A stretch of DNA of 64,000 bases from Pseudobdellovibrionaceae bacterium (GTDB lineage: Bacteria > Bdellovibrionota > Bdellovibrionia > Bdellovibrionales > UBA1609): positions 69,229 to 133,228 of the forward strand of contig JAMLIO010000008.1 in the NCBI GenBank assembly GCA_023954155.1, given 5' to 3'. Under the pieces are notes generated by a model, which had not been told where the DNA came from, searched no databases, and saw only the letters and a list, made by a program, of their open reading frames with translations. Shown here piece after piece: positions 41,863-51,308 of this stretch; position 1 is the stretch's first letter; each line of letters opens with the position of its first letter. Both the position numbers and the translations under genes were made by a program.

Positions 41863-43407
41863 TCAATTAGATCCGCAACTTCCTGTAGAAGAAGAGTACT
41901 TCATAATATAACAAATACGAACTTGTTTAAATATAGAAAGTTGTCCTGGATGAATATGGTGTGTCGTGTGCCAGTTGGTGTAACCTCTAGAGTTCTGAGA
42001 GGTCATAGTTTCAAATCCTGCAGCTCGGCGCATGGCTTTTTGCATCGCAGATGAATTGATAGCTCTATTATAAACGTCATTTATTTTTGGAGCATATTTA
42101 CTAGGATCAAATGAAGCATCTAATTGTTGTCCATTTTGATCAAAACCTACTTTTCTGGCGACTTGCTTAGTGACGGTTCCAGGTTGTGCGGGGTCGTTAG
42201 AAAGGATGGAACCACTGCTTCCTTCACCTTCTGATCTACTACTGTATAAGGTTTTGTCTTTCTTTTTAGGTCGACGAACGGTGCGGCCAGAAGAAGCAGG
42301 AGGAGTACCTCCACTTGGAGCTTGCCCCATCATTCCACCTGCCATCATAGAGCCGCCTTGTCCGCCTCTAGGTGCTGCGCCACCTTGGTTATTATTGAAG
42401 TTTTTAAAGTTAGCTCCTTGACCATTGCCACCTTCATCAAGAAAAGGCTCGTCAAAGTCCATCTCACCTGTATTGCCTGTATTGAAATAATCTGGAGAAT
42501 CAAAGGCACTGCGATAAGGTTGGGCCCCATACTGCTCTATGGGTTTTGCAACTGAATAGTCAGTTCCAGGAGCGTAATTTGTTGTAGGCGGCATCAAAAA
42601 GGGTTGAGCCATCTGGGCCAATTGATTGACCGTATTCATGCCTTGAGTGACAGGGTTTGTATTGGTCTTTTCTTTCTCTTCCTTATCCTTCTCTTTATCA
42701 TCATCAGGAGGGTTTGCTGGAGGATCTGGCGTGGGAGGAGATGGCTGCTGGCATTGCTGTTGAGCCAGAGCTTGTCTTTTGTGAGCATTATAGTTGGTTA
42801 ACAAAGATTCAAAACTATTTATACGATCTACAGGTGTGCTCCATTTTTGCGCGCAACCACGTTCAAAGGCTTGAGTTGAATGCTCTGCAATCATGTTGGC
42901 ATATATGGTATAGTTTCCACTTACTCGGTAATGCACACGTTCTGTCTCACACTCCAATTTGCATGAGTAGTAAGTCTTTACGCAGTCCAATTCATTAAAG
43001 GCAGTAAATTCAGGTGAAGTTTGTTCGCATCTGTCATGCGCTCGCTTTGCAGCATCTATGTGCGATATGGCCAAATTAAGTTGGGCATGGGAGCAGGCGT
43101 TTTCCATCTCATTAGGGCGTCTTTTGGTACACTGTAGAGCTTTGGTTTGGTATTGCTCCATAAGCTTATCTAAGTCACGACAGTTGACTTGTCCGTTTTG
43201 AGGGCGACCTTGTTCGACAGTGTCATTACAACTGTCAGAGCAAGCGCTTCGGCAAAGGCTGTTTACATCACTAGTTTCATTATTGACCCAACATCTTTTA
43301 CACTCATCATTGACTCTGGGTGTGATCTGATTCTGCGAAAATGCCGCATGAGGCAATAACCCTATTGTAAGGAAATTTAAAAGTAAGAGTGTGGAGATGG
43401 CCTTCAT
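41863..43407 (-). CDS. Secreted Cys-rich and Gly/Pro-rich protein
   Basis: 514 residues. Signal peptide about 1-24 (AFS-QNQ). Residues about 30-215 hold many Cys (CKRCW, CRSACSDSCND, CTKRR, CEQTS, CKLECETE, CAQKW, CQQP), likely disulfide-bonded. A Pro-rich and charged linker (about 218-250) leads into a Gly/Met/Asn-rich disordered zone (about 330-400, with GGSMMAGGMMGQAPSGG), then a basic segment (RRPKKKDK) and a Ser/Cys end. No family recognised. Probably cell-surface or secreted. ATG start at 43407. Confidence 0.65.
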   Translation of the reverse strand: MKAISTLLLLNFLTIGLLPHAAFSQNQITPRVNDECKRCWVNNETSDVNSLCRSACSDSCNDTVEQGRPQNGQVNCRDLDKLMEQYQTKALQCTKRRPNEMENACSHAQLNLAISHIDAAKRAHDRCEQTSPEFTAFNELDCVKTYYSCKLECETERVHYRVSGNYTIYANMIAEHSTQAFERGCAQKWSTPVDRINSFESLLTNYNAHKRQALAQQQCQQPSPPTPDPPANPPDDDKEKDKEEKEKTNTNPVTQGMNTVNQLAQMAQPFLMPPTTNYAPGTDYSVAKPIEQYGAQPYRSAFDSPDYFNTGNTGEMDFDEPFLDEGGNGQGANFKNFNNNQGGAAPRGGQGGSMMAGGMMGQAPSGGTPPASSGRTVRRPKKKDKTLYSSRSEGEGSSGSILSNDPAQPGTVTKQVARKVGFDQNGQQLDASFDPSKYAPKINDVYNRAINSSAMQKAMRRAAGFETMTSQNSRGYTNWHTTHHIHPGQLSIFKQVRICYIMKYSSSTGSCGSN

Positions 43408-43565
43408 TTTATCTCTTTTCGGTACACTTTGCTCTAAGCTTGAACAGAATGGGGACTAAAATGTCTCAAAAAGACTGTGTCGGCTAAACTTTCGCAACAC
43501 TATATAACATCTTGCCAATTTTGCATTTTAAAGCGAAATTATGAGCCTCATATAAGGGAGAGGGT

Positions 43566-44684
43566 ATGTCATTTGAATTGATTGAAGCCAATGGCGGTCA
43601 TGAGAAAGTTGTTTTTTGCCATAATAAAGAGGTGGGGTTAAAAGCCATCATTGCCATCCACAACACCAACTTAGGTCCAGCTTTGGGTGGAACAAGGATG
43701 TGGCCCTACAAAAACGACCAAGAAGCTCTAGTGGATGTCTTAAGACTTTCCGCAGGGATGAGCTATAAAGCGTCCGCAGCAGGTTTAAACTTAGGTGGCG
43801 GTAAAGCTGTGATCATCGGTGACCCTAAAAAAGATAAAAGTGAAGGGCTATTTCGAGCCTTTGGGACTTTTGTGAACTCACTGGGTGGAAATTATATCAC
43901 CGCAGAAGATGTGGGAACCACAGTGAAGGATATGGAGTATGTGTTTTGCGAAACTCCTTACGTGACAGGAATTCCTGAAGCTCTTGGAGGTTCAGGTGAT
44001 CCAAGTCCTTATACAGCGTATGGTGTTTTGATGTCGATTAAGGCTTCGGCTAAAACCAAATTTGGGAAGGACTCTTTAGAAGGTCTTAAAATTGCGGTTC
44101 AAGGTTTGGGAAATGTTGGAAGTAATCTTGTAAAGTATTTAGTTGAAGAAAAGGCTCAGGTGATTGTCGCTGATATCGATGCGGCAAAAGTCGCAGCCGT
44201 ATGCAATAAGTACGGGGTGGAGAACATGGATCCTGATGAGATCATCACTTCGAAGTGTGACATCTTAGCCCCTTGTGCCTTAGGGGCCGTGATTAACGAC
44301 GACACGATTGATCGTTTGCAATGCCAAGTGATCTCAGGCGGGGCGAACAACGTGTTAGCGCGTGCAGAGCATGGTGAACTTTTAGAAAAAAGATCCATCC
44401 TTTATGCCCCTGACTTTGTGGCTAATGCAGGCGGGTTGATGAATGTGTATGTGGAGCTAGAAGGTTACTCTAAGGACAGAGCCTTTGAAAAAGTAGAAGC
44501 TGTGTATGAGAATATGATGAATGTTTTTAGCATGGCTCAAAAAGAAGGAATCTCTACCGCAAAAGCAGCGTTGAAGTTTGCAGAAAAGCGCATTGAGACT
44601 ATCGGGGCTTTACACAGAACCCATCAAGCTCGTAATGGAAGACCATTTTCAACACTTAAAGAAGTTTTAGCAAGGAAGGGCTAG
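43566..44684 (+). CDS. Leucine/phenylalanine/valine dehydrogenase family (leucine dehydrogenase-like)
   Basis: 372 residues. LGPALGGTRMWPY, catalytic Lys region SAAGLNLGGGKAVI, AEDVGTTVKDM, Rossmann motif VQGLGNVGSNLVKYL and APCALGAVIN are typical. It reversibly deaminates branched-chain or aromatic amino acids to 2-oxo acids with NAD+. A predator living on prey protein would have use for it. ATG behind AGGGAGAGGGT. Followed in 3 bases by yfgM, so the three genes to bamB form one operon. Confidence 0.9.
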   Translation: MSFELIEANGGHEKVVFCHNKEVGLKAIIAIHNTNLGPALGGTRMWPYKNDQEALVDVLRLSAGMSYKASAAGLNLGGGKAVIIGDPKKDKSEGLFRAFGTFVNSLGGNYITAEDVGTTVKDMEYVFCETPYVTGIPEALGGSGDPSPYTAYGVLMSIKASAKTKFGKDSLEGLKIAVQGLGNVGSNLVKYLVEEKAQVIVADIDAAKVAAVCNKYGVENMDPDEIITSKCDILAPCALGAVINDDTIDRLQCQVISGGANNVLARAEHGELLEKRSILYAPDFVANAGGLMNVYVELEGYSKDRAFEKVEAVYENMMNVFSMAQKEGISTAKAALKFAEKRIETIGALHRTHQARNGRPFSTLKEVLARKG

Positions 44685-44687
44685 TAT

Positions 44688-45461
44688 ATGGCAGCACAGA
44701 ATAAACCAACACCTACAGTAAAAAAACAATTTTCAATTATTGATTTCTTTGAAGACCTTGGGACATGGGCAGAAAACAATGCCACAGCTTTAGTGATCGC
44801 TTTTACTGGCGTGGTCGTGGCCTGTATCTTTGCTGTAGGTCTTAGCATTTATCAAAACAGTGTTGAAGAAAAACGTTTTGCTGAAGCTTACGAGATTGAA
44901 AAGCAATTTGTAGAACTGATGACGGCCGCAGAAGCCAACAATCCAGAAAATCCCACACCCATGATGAGTTCTCTCACACCTGCAAAAGTGGAAGAGGTTC
45001 AACCTAAGGTTCTTGCTTTTGTAAAGGCTCACCCTAAATCTGATGCGGCTAGAAATTTAGCGATCAAGTGGGTTTCAAAACTTTATGATATCAAATCTTA
45101 CGATCAGGCAGTAAATATCATGAACGAACTTAAGCCTAATTCAAAAAGCAGCATTTCAGGTTTGGCTTTACTCCTTAAGGGCACCACACTGATGGAAGCA
45201 GGACAAAACTCTGAGGCCATCAAAGTGTTTCAGGACATTTTAAAGCAAGACAATTGGGCGTATGTTCACCCTGAAGCCTCTTACCACTTAAGCATGGCAC
45301 AGATTAAAGACAACGATCCTGATGCCGCCATTTTAAGTTTAAAAAATATCCATGATACTTATGCCGACAAAAAAGAAGTCAGTGCCCAAGCCACAAAAGT
45401 GATGCGTTGGTTGCAATATCAAAAGGCCCAAAAGTCTAAGGCAGAAGCGGCCACGAATTAA
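44688..45461 (+). CDS. yfgM: YfgM-like membrane-anchored TPR protein
   Basis: 257 residues. A short cytoplasmic N-terminus, one membrane helix (about 33-55, TALVIAFTGVVVACIFAVGL), then periplasmic TPR-type helices (about 60-250: ASYHLSMAQIKDNDPDAAIL). In E. coli YfgM binds SecYEG and periplasmic chaperones and lies just before bamB, as here. Longer than E. coli YfgM. ATG start three bases after the dehydrogenase stop. Confidence 0.8.
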   Translation: MAAQNKPTPTVKKQFSIIDFFEDLGTWAENNATALVIAFTGVVVACIFAVGLSIYQNSVEEKRFAEAYEIEKQFVELMTAAEANNPENPTPMMSSLTPAKVEEVQPKVLAFVKAHPKSDAARNLAIKWVSKLYDIKSYDQAVNIMNELKPNSKSSISGLALLLKGTTLMEAGQNSEAIKVFQDILKQDNWAYVHPEASYHLSMAQIKDNDPDAAILSLKNIHDTYADKKEVSAQATKVMRWLQYQKAQKSKAEAATN

Positions 45462-45481
45462 ATTAAGGGAGCCTTTAAAGT

Positions 45482-46720
45482 ATGTGGAGTTGTAAGCTCA
45501 TTATTGTTACTGCGGTTATATTTGGTCTATTTACTCAAATGGGCTGCACTTCGACTTATAAAAATGAGGATGTCTTTTTACGACGGTGGGTTCGAGATAC
45601 AAAATCTCAAAGCTACACTGGCAACTACAACAATATGGTCTTTCACCCTTTGGTTTTTGATGATCTAGTTGTGGCGGGCAACAATGTAGATGGACTGGTG
45701 GCCTACTCTAAAGTGATGGGTCTAAAAAAATGGACTTATAAAGAAGAGGGTGGGGTTTCTAATCCTGGCATTGCTGTAGGGTCTTATATCTTTTTCAGTA
45801 CTTATAATGGTAAAGCCATAGCCCTTAATGCGGCCAATGGAAAATTATTTTGGTCTACTGACATTAACTATCCCACATTTAAACCTTTTGTATTTGATAA
45901 CGGTAGAATTTATATCCACACTCAGAATGATGAAATGATCAGCCTTGAAGCGTCGTCAGGTGAGCGTATATGGACCCATAAACATGGTGGCGCACAAAAC
46001 ATTCAAGTCAGTTCCACCAACACTCCTGTGCTGTTAGGCTCACTCATTGTCAGTGGGTTTTCTGATGGAAGCATTGTGGCTTTAGAAAAAACCAGTGGAC
46101 GTGAACGCTGGAGCCGCCGTTTGAATTTTCAAAGCCGTTTTCGTGACCTTACTGCCATCACTATTTTTGATAAAGATAAGCTTCTGGTGGGAGGTTATGA
46201 TGATGGGGTGTATGCCTTAAATGGTCTGGATGGTTCTGTAATTTGGAAAAAAGATTTAGCTGTCACCTCAAATTTTATTCTTATTGAGGAAGAAGGACCA
46301 CAGACGACATCTGTAGGCGATAGCCTTTCTTCTACCGAAGGGAAAACAGGGGCAGTAAAAGACGAAAATAGTGGAGGAGGTTCATCACCAGTAGCGACAT
46401 CTGCCTCAAGAACCCGCTCACAAGCCTGCGCGAGTTCACTGGATGAAAAGATCTACTGTTTAAATCCTCAAAATGGCCAGCAGATTCAAGTGATTCGAAC
46501 TGTTTCTCCTGCCACGCAACTGGCTTTTTATAATAAAAAGCTTTTTTATGGATTGTCAGAAGGGGGATTAGGAGTGTTCGATTTGGTTTCCAGAAAGGCT
46601 TATAGATATCCTACCTTTGCTGGAGTTTCGGCATTACCTGTTGCTGATCCCAAACAAGATTCCGTGGTGTATTTCAGCTCCAATGCTGGAAATGTATATT
46701 CCTTAAGATACACTTTTTAA
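45482..46720 (+). CDS. bamB: Outer-membrane assembly lipoprotein BamB
   Basis: 412 residues. Lipoprotein signal with lipobox QMGC (Cys near 22) and a beta-propeller of PQQ-like blades, shown by regular Trp repeats: KKWTYKEEGG, GKLFWSTDIN, GERIWTHKHGG, GRERWSRRLN, GSVIWKKDLA. A Ser/Thr/Gly insertion (about 275-310) is not in E. coli BamB. It scaffolds BamA-dependent insertion of outer-membrane barrels. ATG start; operon with yfgM. The usual next gene der is absent. Confidence 0.9.
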   Translation: MWSCKLIIVTAVIFGLFTQMGCTSTYKNEDVFLRRWVRDTKSQSYTGNYNNMVFHPLVFDDLVVAGNNVDGLVAYSKVMGLKKWTYKEEGGVSNPGIAVGSYIFFSTYNGKAIALNAANGKLFWSTDINYPTFKPFVFDNGRIYIHTQNDEMISLEASSGERIWTHKHGGAQNIQVSSTNTPVLLGSLIVSGFSDGSIVALEKTSGRERWSRRLNFQSRFRDLTAITIFDKDKLLVGGYDDGVYALNGLDGSVIWKKDLAVTSNFILIEEEGPQTTSVGDSLSSTEGKTGAVKDENSGGGSSPVATSASRTRSQACASSLDEKIYCLNPQNGQQIQVIRTVSPATQLAFYNKKLFYGLSEGGLGVFDLVSRKAYRYPTFAGVSALPVADPKQDSVVYFSSNAGNVYSLRYTF

Positions 46721-46867
46721 TAGATCTATGAATAGTGGTGAAGGAACTCCAGAGGAATTTTCGACAACAGGAATTAGAATACTAGATAACGGTGTTCACA
46801 TCATTTGAATCTTCTTAATTTTTAAACGTGAGTGTTATGATTTAAGGGTATGTAAGGAGTTTTTTCT

Positions 46868-47242
46868 TTGAAAATTTTAAATTTAAATCTATGGCAATAC
46901 GTTTTAGCTGCTATGTTTGCATGTGCAGCAGTAGGATGTGCTACTGGGCATTGTCCACGTGAAGGCGACAAGGTCGTTAGCCCCGCAAGTGAAGTGGATC
47001 GTCGGATTTGGGTGTATAAGTATGATAACTCCAAACAGTGTGAACCAGAGTCGGGCACTAAGCCTGAAGAGATGCTCAAAGACTTCCAAGGCATTAAGGT
47101 CTGGGACACAAAAAAACAAAACGACGGCCAGCAAAGAGTTCAGTTTTGTGGTGCCTATACAGGAAACGCCTATTTATTTTTAGTGGAAAAAAAAGATTTA
47201 CCTGTCCTAAAAGCTAAAGGCTACGAAATTTGGGATTTCTAG
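46868..47242 (+). CDS. Small lipoprotein of unknown function
   Basis: 124 residues from TTG 46868, chosen because AAGGAG (46854-46859) is 8 bases upstream. Lipobox AVGC (Cys near 24) follows a signal. The mature part includes GHCPREG, KQCEPESG and QFCGAYTG, so three further Cys. No family recognised. Standalone, about 150 bases after bamB. Confidence 0.6.
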   Translation: MKILNLNLWQYVLAAMFACAAVGCATGHCPREGDKVVSPASEVDRRIWVYKYDNSKQCEPESGTKPEEMLKDFQGIKVWDTKKQNDGQQRVQFCGAYTGNAYLFLVEKKDLPVLKAKGYEIWDF

Positions 47243-47411
47243 AATATAAATGTGCCCTCTAATTTTGCCTTTATGAAGAGAAGTGTGTTTTTTATTTGAA
47301 ATGAGTTTTTGGAGAGATCTTGCAAGTTTCCTATAATTTATCTTATGTTTCACATAGTCCATGTCCCAGTTCAAAGTCATGCTTCAATCTGGGACAAAGT
47401 AAGCTTAAACT

Positions 47412-47440
47412 TTGACTTTTGTATATACATGTATATACAA
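47412..47440 (+). promoter_or_regulatory. Promoter with overlapping 22-base palindromic operator
   Basis: TTGACT (47412-47417), 16 bases, TATACA (47434-47439). The perfect palindrome TTGTATATACA-TGTATATACAA (47419-47440) covers the spacer and the -10. The start of transcription is expected near 47446, two bases before the ATG, so the message looks leaderless. Best read as an autoregulatory operator of the pair below. An 8-base inverted repeat (TGTCCCAG/CTGGGACA, 47362-47396) lies upstream. Confidence 0.65.
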
Positions 47441-47447
47441 TAATACA

Positions 47448-47936
47448 ATGTTACTTTATGAAGTCATTGATATATTAAAAAGTCACAGGCTTAAATATGC
47501 TCTAGTGGGCGGATACGCTTTGGCCCTACACGGTATCATAAGAGCCACTGTGGATGTGGACCTTGTGTTAAATCTTACGCTTTCAGATTTTGAACACGCC
47601 GAAAAGGCTTTGATGAAAATAGGTTTAAAATCGCGTTTACCTATTCGAGCCCAAGACGTGATTAAAATGCGTAAAGAATATATCGAAAACAGAAACCTTA
47701 TGGCTTGGTCCTTTGTCGATTATCAAAACCCCTCCCGCCAGGTAGATATTCTTATTACTGAAAATTTGAGTGATTTAGATGTTGAGTCTGTCTCTGTAAG
47801 TGGGCGTAAAATTTCTGTTGTTTCTTTAGAAGGTCTTTTAAAAATGAAGCTCAAATCTCATCGCGACAAAGATCAGCTCGATATTAAATTGATAAAGGAA
47901 AAGCTCGGTGAAAAAAACCATCCCCCAAAAAAATGA
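47448..47936 (+). CDS. Nucleotidyltransferase-fold protein (AbiEii/MNT-like)
   Basis: 162 residues from ATG 47448, two bases after the predicted transcription start; the upstream GACTTTT frame lies inside the operator. The motif ALVGGYALALHGIIRATVDVDLVLN gives the GG-x(n)-D-x-D core of the polymerase-beta nucleotidyltransferase fold, and DILIT supplies the third Asp. Such proteins are toxins of AbiEii-type and MNT systems or antitoxins of HEPN/MNT. Its partner starts within its last 29 bases. A two-gene toxin-antitoxin-like pair is likely; which part is toxic is not known. Confidence 0.72.
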   Translation: MLLYEVIDILKSHRLKYALVGGYALALHGIIRATVDVDLVLNLTLSDFEHAEKALMKIGLKSRLPIRAQDVIKMRKEYIENRNLMAWSFVDYQNPSRQVDILITENLSDLDVESVSVSGRKISVVSLEGLLKMKLKSHRDKDQLDIKLIKEKLGEKNHPPKK

Positions 47937-48144
47937 GAACATTTCCCCTGAAGAGGCTTTAAACTTCTTAGAAGGCATGAGGCAGCTCATGGAACAAAAA
48001 GATTTGCCCACCACCCCTATTAGCATAAGAATTCCTGCTAACCTTTTAAATCTTCTTAAGTCCAAAGCAAAAATTGAGAAGAAAAAATACCAATCTTTAA
48101 TCATTGAATACATCCGCGAAGGGCTTACACATCCTACGAAATGA
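47908..48144 (+). CDS. Ribbon-helix-helix (CopG-like) protein
   Basis: 78 residues. GTG start at 47908 with AAGGA 8 bases upstream, overlapping the nucleotidyltransferase gene by 29 bases. The end PISIRIPANLLNLLKSKAKIE plus KKKYQSLIIEYIREGL gives one beta strand and two helices, the ribbon-helix-helix DNA-binding fold typical of antitoxins. It probably binds the palindrome at 47419-47440. Weakly conserved N-terminal tail (PQKNENISPEE) may contact the partner. Confidence 0.72.
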   Translation: MKKTIPQKNENISPEEALNFLEGMRQLMEQKDLPTTPISIRIPANLLNLLKSKAKIEKKKYQSLIIEYIREGLTHPTK

Positions 48145-48274
48145 CCTTCCTAAAAAAAGGGGCTTAAAACTGCCCTTGTGTGATTCTTAGACAGTCAGAG
48201 TCTCTATATTGAATTTGAAGGGGTATATCACTTGCTGAATACGTCTTATCAAAATAACAAAATGGAGACTTATT

Positions 48275-50242
48275 ATGCCAATAAAACCCCTCATTTCTAA
48301 ACAGAATTTCGCGTATTTAGCGACCACATTAACAACCACAGTGTTGTTTTCGGTGTCGACTTTTGCCCAAAGTACAGGATTTTCTATTGATAAATACTTA
48401 CAAGAATGTGGTGGAAAGATTTATTCTACTTGTGATTCTGGAAAATTAAATCAAGAAACAATTTATAACGATGCTAAACAAGTAGCCATTCAAGAAAATA
48501 AACAGATTATGCTTGTTATTGGTGCTGACTGGTGTCCCGCATGTAGACAGTTCTCTGCGATGCTTAAAAGCGATGAAAAAAGAGAGCTTTTATTAAGTAA
48601 AGTGGTTCTTGTGGAATTAAATGGGGATTTGCGTTCAACTAAAGAACTGGCTGAAAAGCTTAACATTTCTTATTACGCCTACCCTCAAGCCTTTGTTTTA
48701 GATGCTAAAACCGATGCCGTAGATAAAATGTTTTATCCTTCGATGTTCCACAACGTTCAGGCTTTGGCTGATCATTTAGATTTAAAATCTTCTGTAGATG
48801 CTCAAATTCCGAAACCTCCACGCGTGGGGAATGTAGATGTGAGCGTGCTAGAGTCTGACATCGCACTTACAGATGATTTTGGTCCTTCCACTTTTTATAA
48901 AAACCCTACAACGACAGAACAAAAATTTATCAATCAAGGTATTGCTGCGATACATGTGTTCCATTATTTAGATGCCTACAGATCATTCAGTATGGCTGCA
49001 AAAGCCAATCCTAAATCTCCTATGGCTTATGTAGGTCAGATTATGGCAATGACCAACATTGATAGTTTTAACGGAGATTATTTCAATAAAAAGTCAGTAC
49101 AACAACTTATGGAGATCTCTAAAGACCCTAATCTGACTGCCGAAGACAAAGTATGGATTCAGTTTGGTAAATCTTTAGCCATCAGTAAAGCTTCTAGTTA
49201 TACACAAGACGAACTTGCAGGCACAAAACCCATGATGTTTGCTTATCAAGATGTGATCACCGTAGATAAAGACAACTACGATGGACACGGACTTATCACT
49301 TGGCTTTTGATCTCTATGATGCCGTCTCCTGATAAGGTATTTAACGAGATTCTTAAAAAAGACCCTCAAAACGCAGGAGCCCATCACTATCTGACCCACG
49401 TGGCAGAAATGCGCAATGATATGCAAAAGGCCAGACACCATGCTGCGATTTTAAAAGACATCGCCAAAGGTTCTGCCCATGCTCAACACATGTATGGTCA
49501 CACCTTACCGCAAAGAGGAGATTGGGAAGAGGCTTTAAAGTATTTTAAACTGGCTCACCAAATTCATATTGATTGGGCTAACAAATATAAAATCGCCCCT
49601 GAACAAGATTGGCACTATGGTCATAACTTAGATTTAATGGCAGCAGCTTACTTAGGTTTAAATCAATTTGATATGGCCATTCAAGTGTGGGGTGAAGCGC
49701 AGAAGTTCGACTCCAGAGCCCTTCCGCATTTGATTGCACTGATGGTGATCAATGACGACAAAGACGTCGACCAGATTATCGCTTATTATGAAAGAGCGGG
49801 TTACGTTGACTACTTCAAACCACTAAGAACGGAGCTTGATTTAACAACTAGCAATGTCACCAATGCCCTTCTAGGAGAATCAAAGCTTGATAAATTGATG
49901 CAAAGAGTACGAGTGGAATACCTCGCTCGCCAAGGAAAAAGTGGCAACGCTGTCTCTGATTTCTTGGGTGGAATTTTAGGTTCTAAACCTGCTACTGATG
50001 AAACTTTTGATAAGACACTCAACACAGATATCACCTCTTACCTAGCTAATAAATTTACACAAGGTGGATTTGATGGCTGGAGTAATGCGTATCTTGAACT
50101 TTTAAGACTAAAACGTGTGGCTAAGATTTTATCTTTAGATGATCTCACATCTGCACTTATGCCTCTTGAGTTTACTGTGCAAGCTGGTGGTCTGTGCAGT
50201 TCAAACCCCGAAGGAAAGAGTCTGACTAAATGTTTAGAATAG
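48275..50242 (+). CDS. Exported thioredoxin-fold protein with TPR repeats
   Basis: 655 residues. Signal peptide about 1-32 (TFA-QST). Thioredoxin-like domain with active site ADWCPACRQF near residue 95. From about 210 onward TPR units (AIHVFHYLDAYRSFSMAAKANPKSPMAYVGQIM, HQIHIDWANKY, LGLNQFDMAIQVWGEA) form a solenoid. A periplasmic or secreted disulfide enzyme with a protein-binding platform; two Cys pairs (ECGGKIYSTC near the start, CSSNPEGKSLTKC at the end) could be substrates or structural. ATG start behind ATGGAGACTT. Standalone. Confidence 0.75.
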   Translation: MPIKPLISKQNFAYLATTLTTTVLFSVSTFAQSTGFSIDKYLQECGGKIYSTCDSGKLNQETIYNDAKQVAIQENKQIMLVIGADWCPACRQFSAMLKSDEKRELLLSKVVLVELNGDLRSTKELAEKLNISYYAYPQAFVLDAKTDAVDKMFYPSMFHNVQALADHLDLKSSVDAQIPKPPRVGNVDVSVLESDIALTDDFGPSTFYKNPTTTEQKFINQGIAAIHVFHYLDAYRSFSMAAKANPKSPMAYVGQIMAMTNIDSFNGDYFNKKSVQQLMEISKDPNLTAEDKVWIQFGKSLAISKASSYTQDELAGTKPMMFAYQDVITVDKDNYDGHGLITWLLISMMPSPDKVFNEILKKDPQNAGAHHYLTHVAEMRNDMQKARHHAAILKDIAKGSAHAQHMYGHTLPQRGDWEEALKYFKLAHQIHIDWANKYKIAPEQDWHYGHNLDLMAAAYLGLNQFDMAIQVWGEAQKFDSRALPHLIALMVINDDKDVDQIIAYYERAGYVDYFKPLRTELDLTTSNVTNALLGESKLDKLMQRVRVEYLARQGKSGNAVSDFLGGILGSKPATDETFDKTLNTDITSYLANKFTQGGFDGWSNAYLELLRLKRVAKILSLDDLTSALMPLEFTVQAGGLCSSNPEGKSLTKCLE

Positions 50243-50250
50243 CTCTAAAG

Positions 50251-50275
50251 GCCCTTCCTAAAGGGCTTCCCTTAT
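50251..50275 (+). terminator. Hairpin after the thioredoxin-TPR gene
   Basis: GCCCTT-CCTA-AAGGGC (50251-50266) with TTCCCTTATTTTTA after it. Short stem and interrupted T-run; moderate. Confidence 0.5.
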
Positions 50276-50405
50276 TTTTACTTTTTAAATCTGTAGGGCC
50301 AAAATTGCGCCCTACTTTTTTTGATCTTCGATATATGAGGTCTGATAAGGCCCACCCTTGGCACTGTTTTTGTATTTCTATTAGTTTATTTGGAGGAAGT
50401 GTTTT

Positions 50406-51272
50406 ATGAAAAACCTTAAACTGATTTTGATCGCTCTACTTACTGTAAGTGTCCTTACAGCATGTGATGATGGCGGTAATGGTGGTTCTTCTTCAGAGCA
50501 TAGCGACATTAAAAAAGCAAAGCAGCTTGTTAAAAAGTTTGAAACAAGCAATGTCATCGTTAAAGGTTATATCCGCCCACAAAATTCTTATGATGTGATT
50601 CGTACTCTATCCATGCACGGTATAAATACAGCCCAGTCTTTTTATCAAATGCATGAGATTGGATGTATTAAGACTGATGGCGAATTGCAACTGACTTTAG
50701 ACAAAGAGATCAACACCGCTTCACTTATTGTGGGGACGGTTCATTCTAATAAAAACAAAGAAAAGGCCACTTATGTTCAAACCAATAAGCCTGACTCTTG
50801 CTATATGGGAGCGTCAAGACTGACTGTAGGATTTGGACCTTATGCACACTCTAGAGATTGGAAATGGAAGAAGATTTCAAATTGTAACACTTTAGTGACT
50901 CATGCGGCTTTAAAACGTGTGGATAAAGAACAAATCAATCAATACTCTTATTCCAGTCTAACTCCACCTAACTACCCTGCTTATAATAGTTTTGATGTGG
51001 ATTATTGGAGTACCCCTCGTTGGAGTCCTTATAGACCTAATATAGAACGCGAAGACTCTTACTTTTTACTTCAGTCTCGTGGAACAAGATATTATGGCCC
51101 CGCTAAAAACGATCACTTTGCTTCTTTTCATGATCGCGCAGTGTTTGTAAGTGAAACGGTGTCTTTGGCTAATGTCAGTTCTGGTTGTGCAAAGACAGTA
51201 TACTATGGCCGTGCGATGTCGCCACAGGGTCCTGTTGTCTCTGCAAACATTCAAATTCAATTGATCCCCTAG
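50406..51272 (+). CDS. Lipoprotein of unknown function
   Basis: 288 residues. Lipoprotein signal with lipobox VLTAC (Cys near 20) then acidic and Gly/Ser-rich DDGGNGGSSSE. The mature part has basic and Tyr-rich stretches (SYSSLTPPNYPAYNSFDVDYW) and several Cys. No family recognised. ATG with TTGGAGGAAG upstream. Ends in a terminator (51309-51333). Confidence 0.65.
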   Translation: MKNLKLILIALLTVSVLTACDDGGNGGSSSEHSDIKKAKQLVKKFETSNVIVKGYIRPQNSYDVIRTLSMHGINTAQSFYQMHEIGCIKTDGELQLTLDKEINTASLIVGTVHSNKNKEKATYVQTNKPDSCYMGASRLTVGFGPYAHSRDWKWKKISNCNTLVTHAALKRVDKEQINQYSYSSLTPPNYPAYNSFDVDYWSTPRWSPYRPNIEREDSYFLLQSRGTRYYGPAKNDHFASFHDRAVFVSETVSLANVSSGCAKTVYYGRAMSPQGPVVSANIQIQLIP

Positions 51273-51308
51273 AAAATAAAATTCGCAGCTATTAACACCA
51301 ACACAATA

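Noticed and set aside
42170-42555. Several + strand frames opposite the Cys/Gly-rich protein
   Set aside because: Arise from the biased composition of the - strand gene.
44688-46720. A der (engA) gene after bamB
   Set aside because: No GTPase motifs follow; the next gene is a small lipoprotein.
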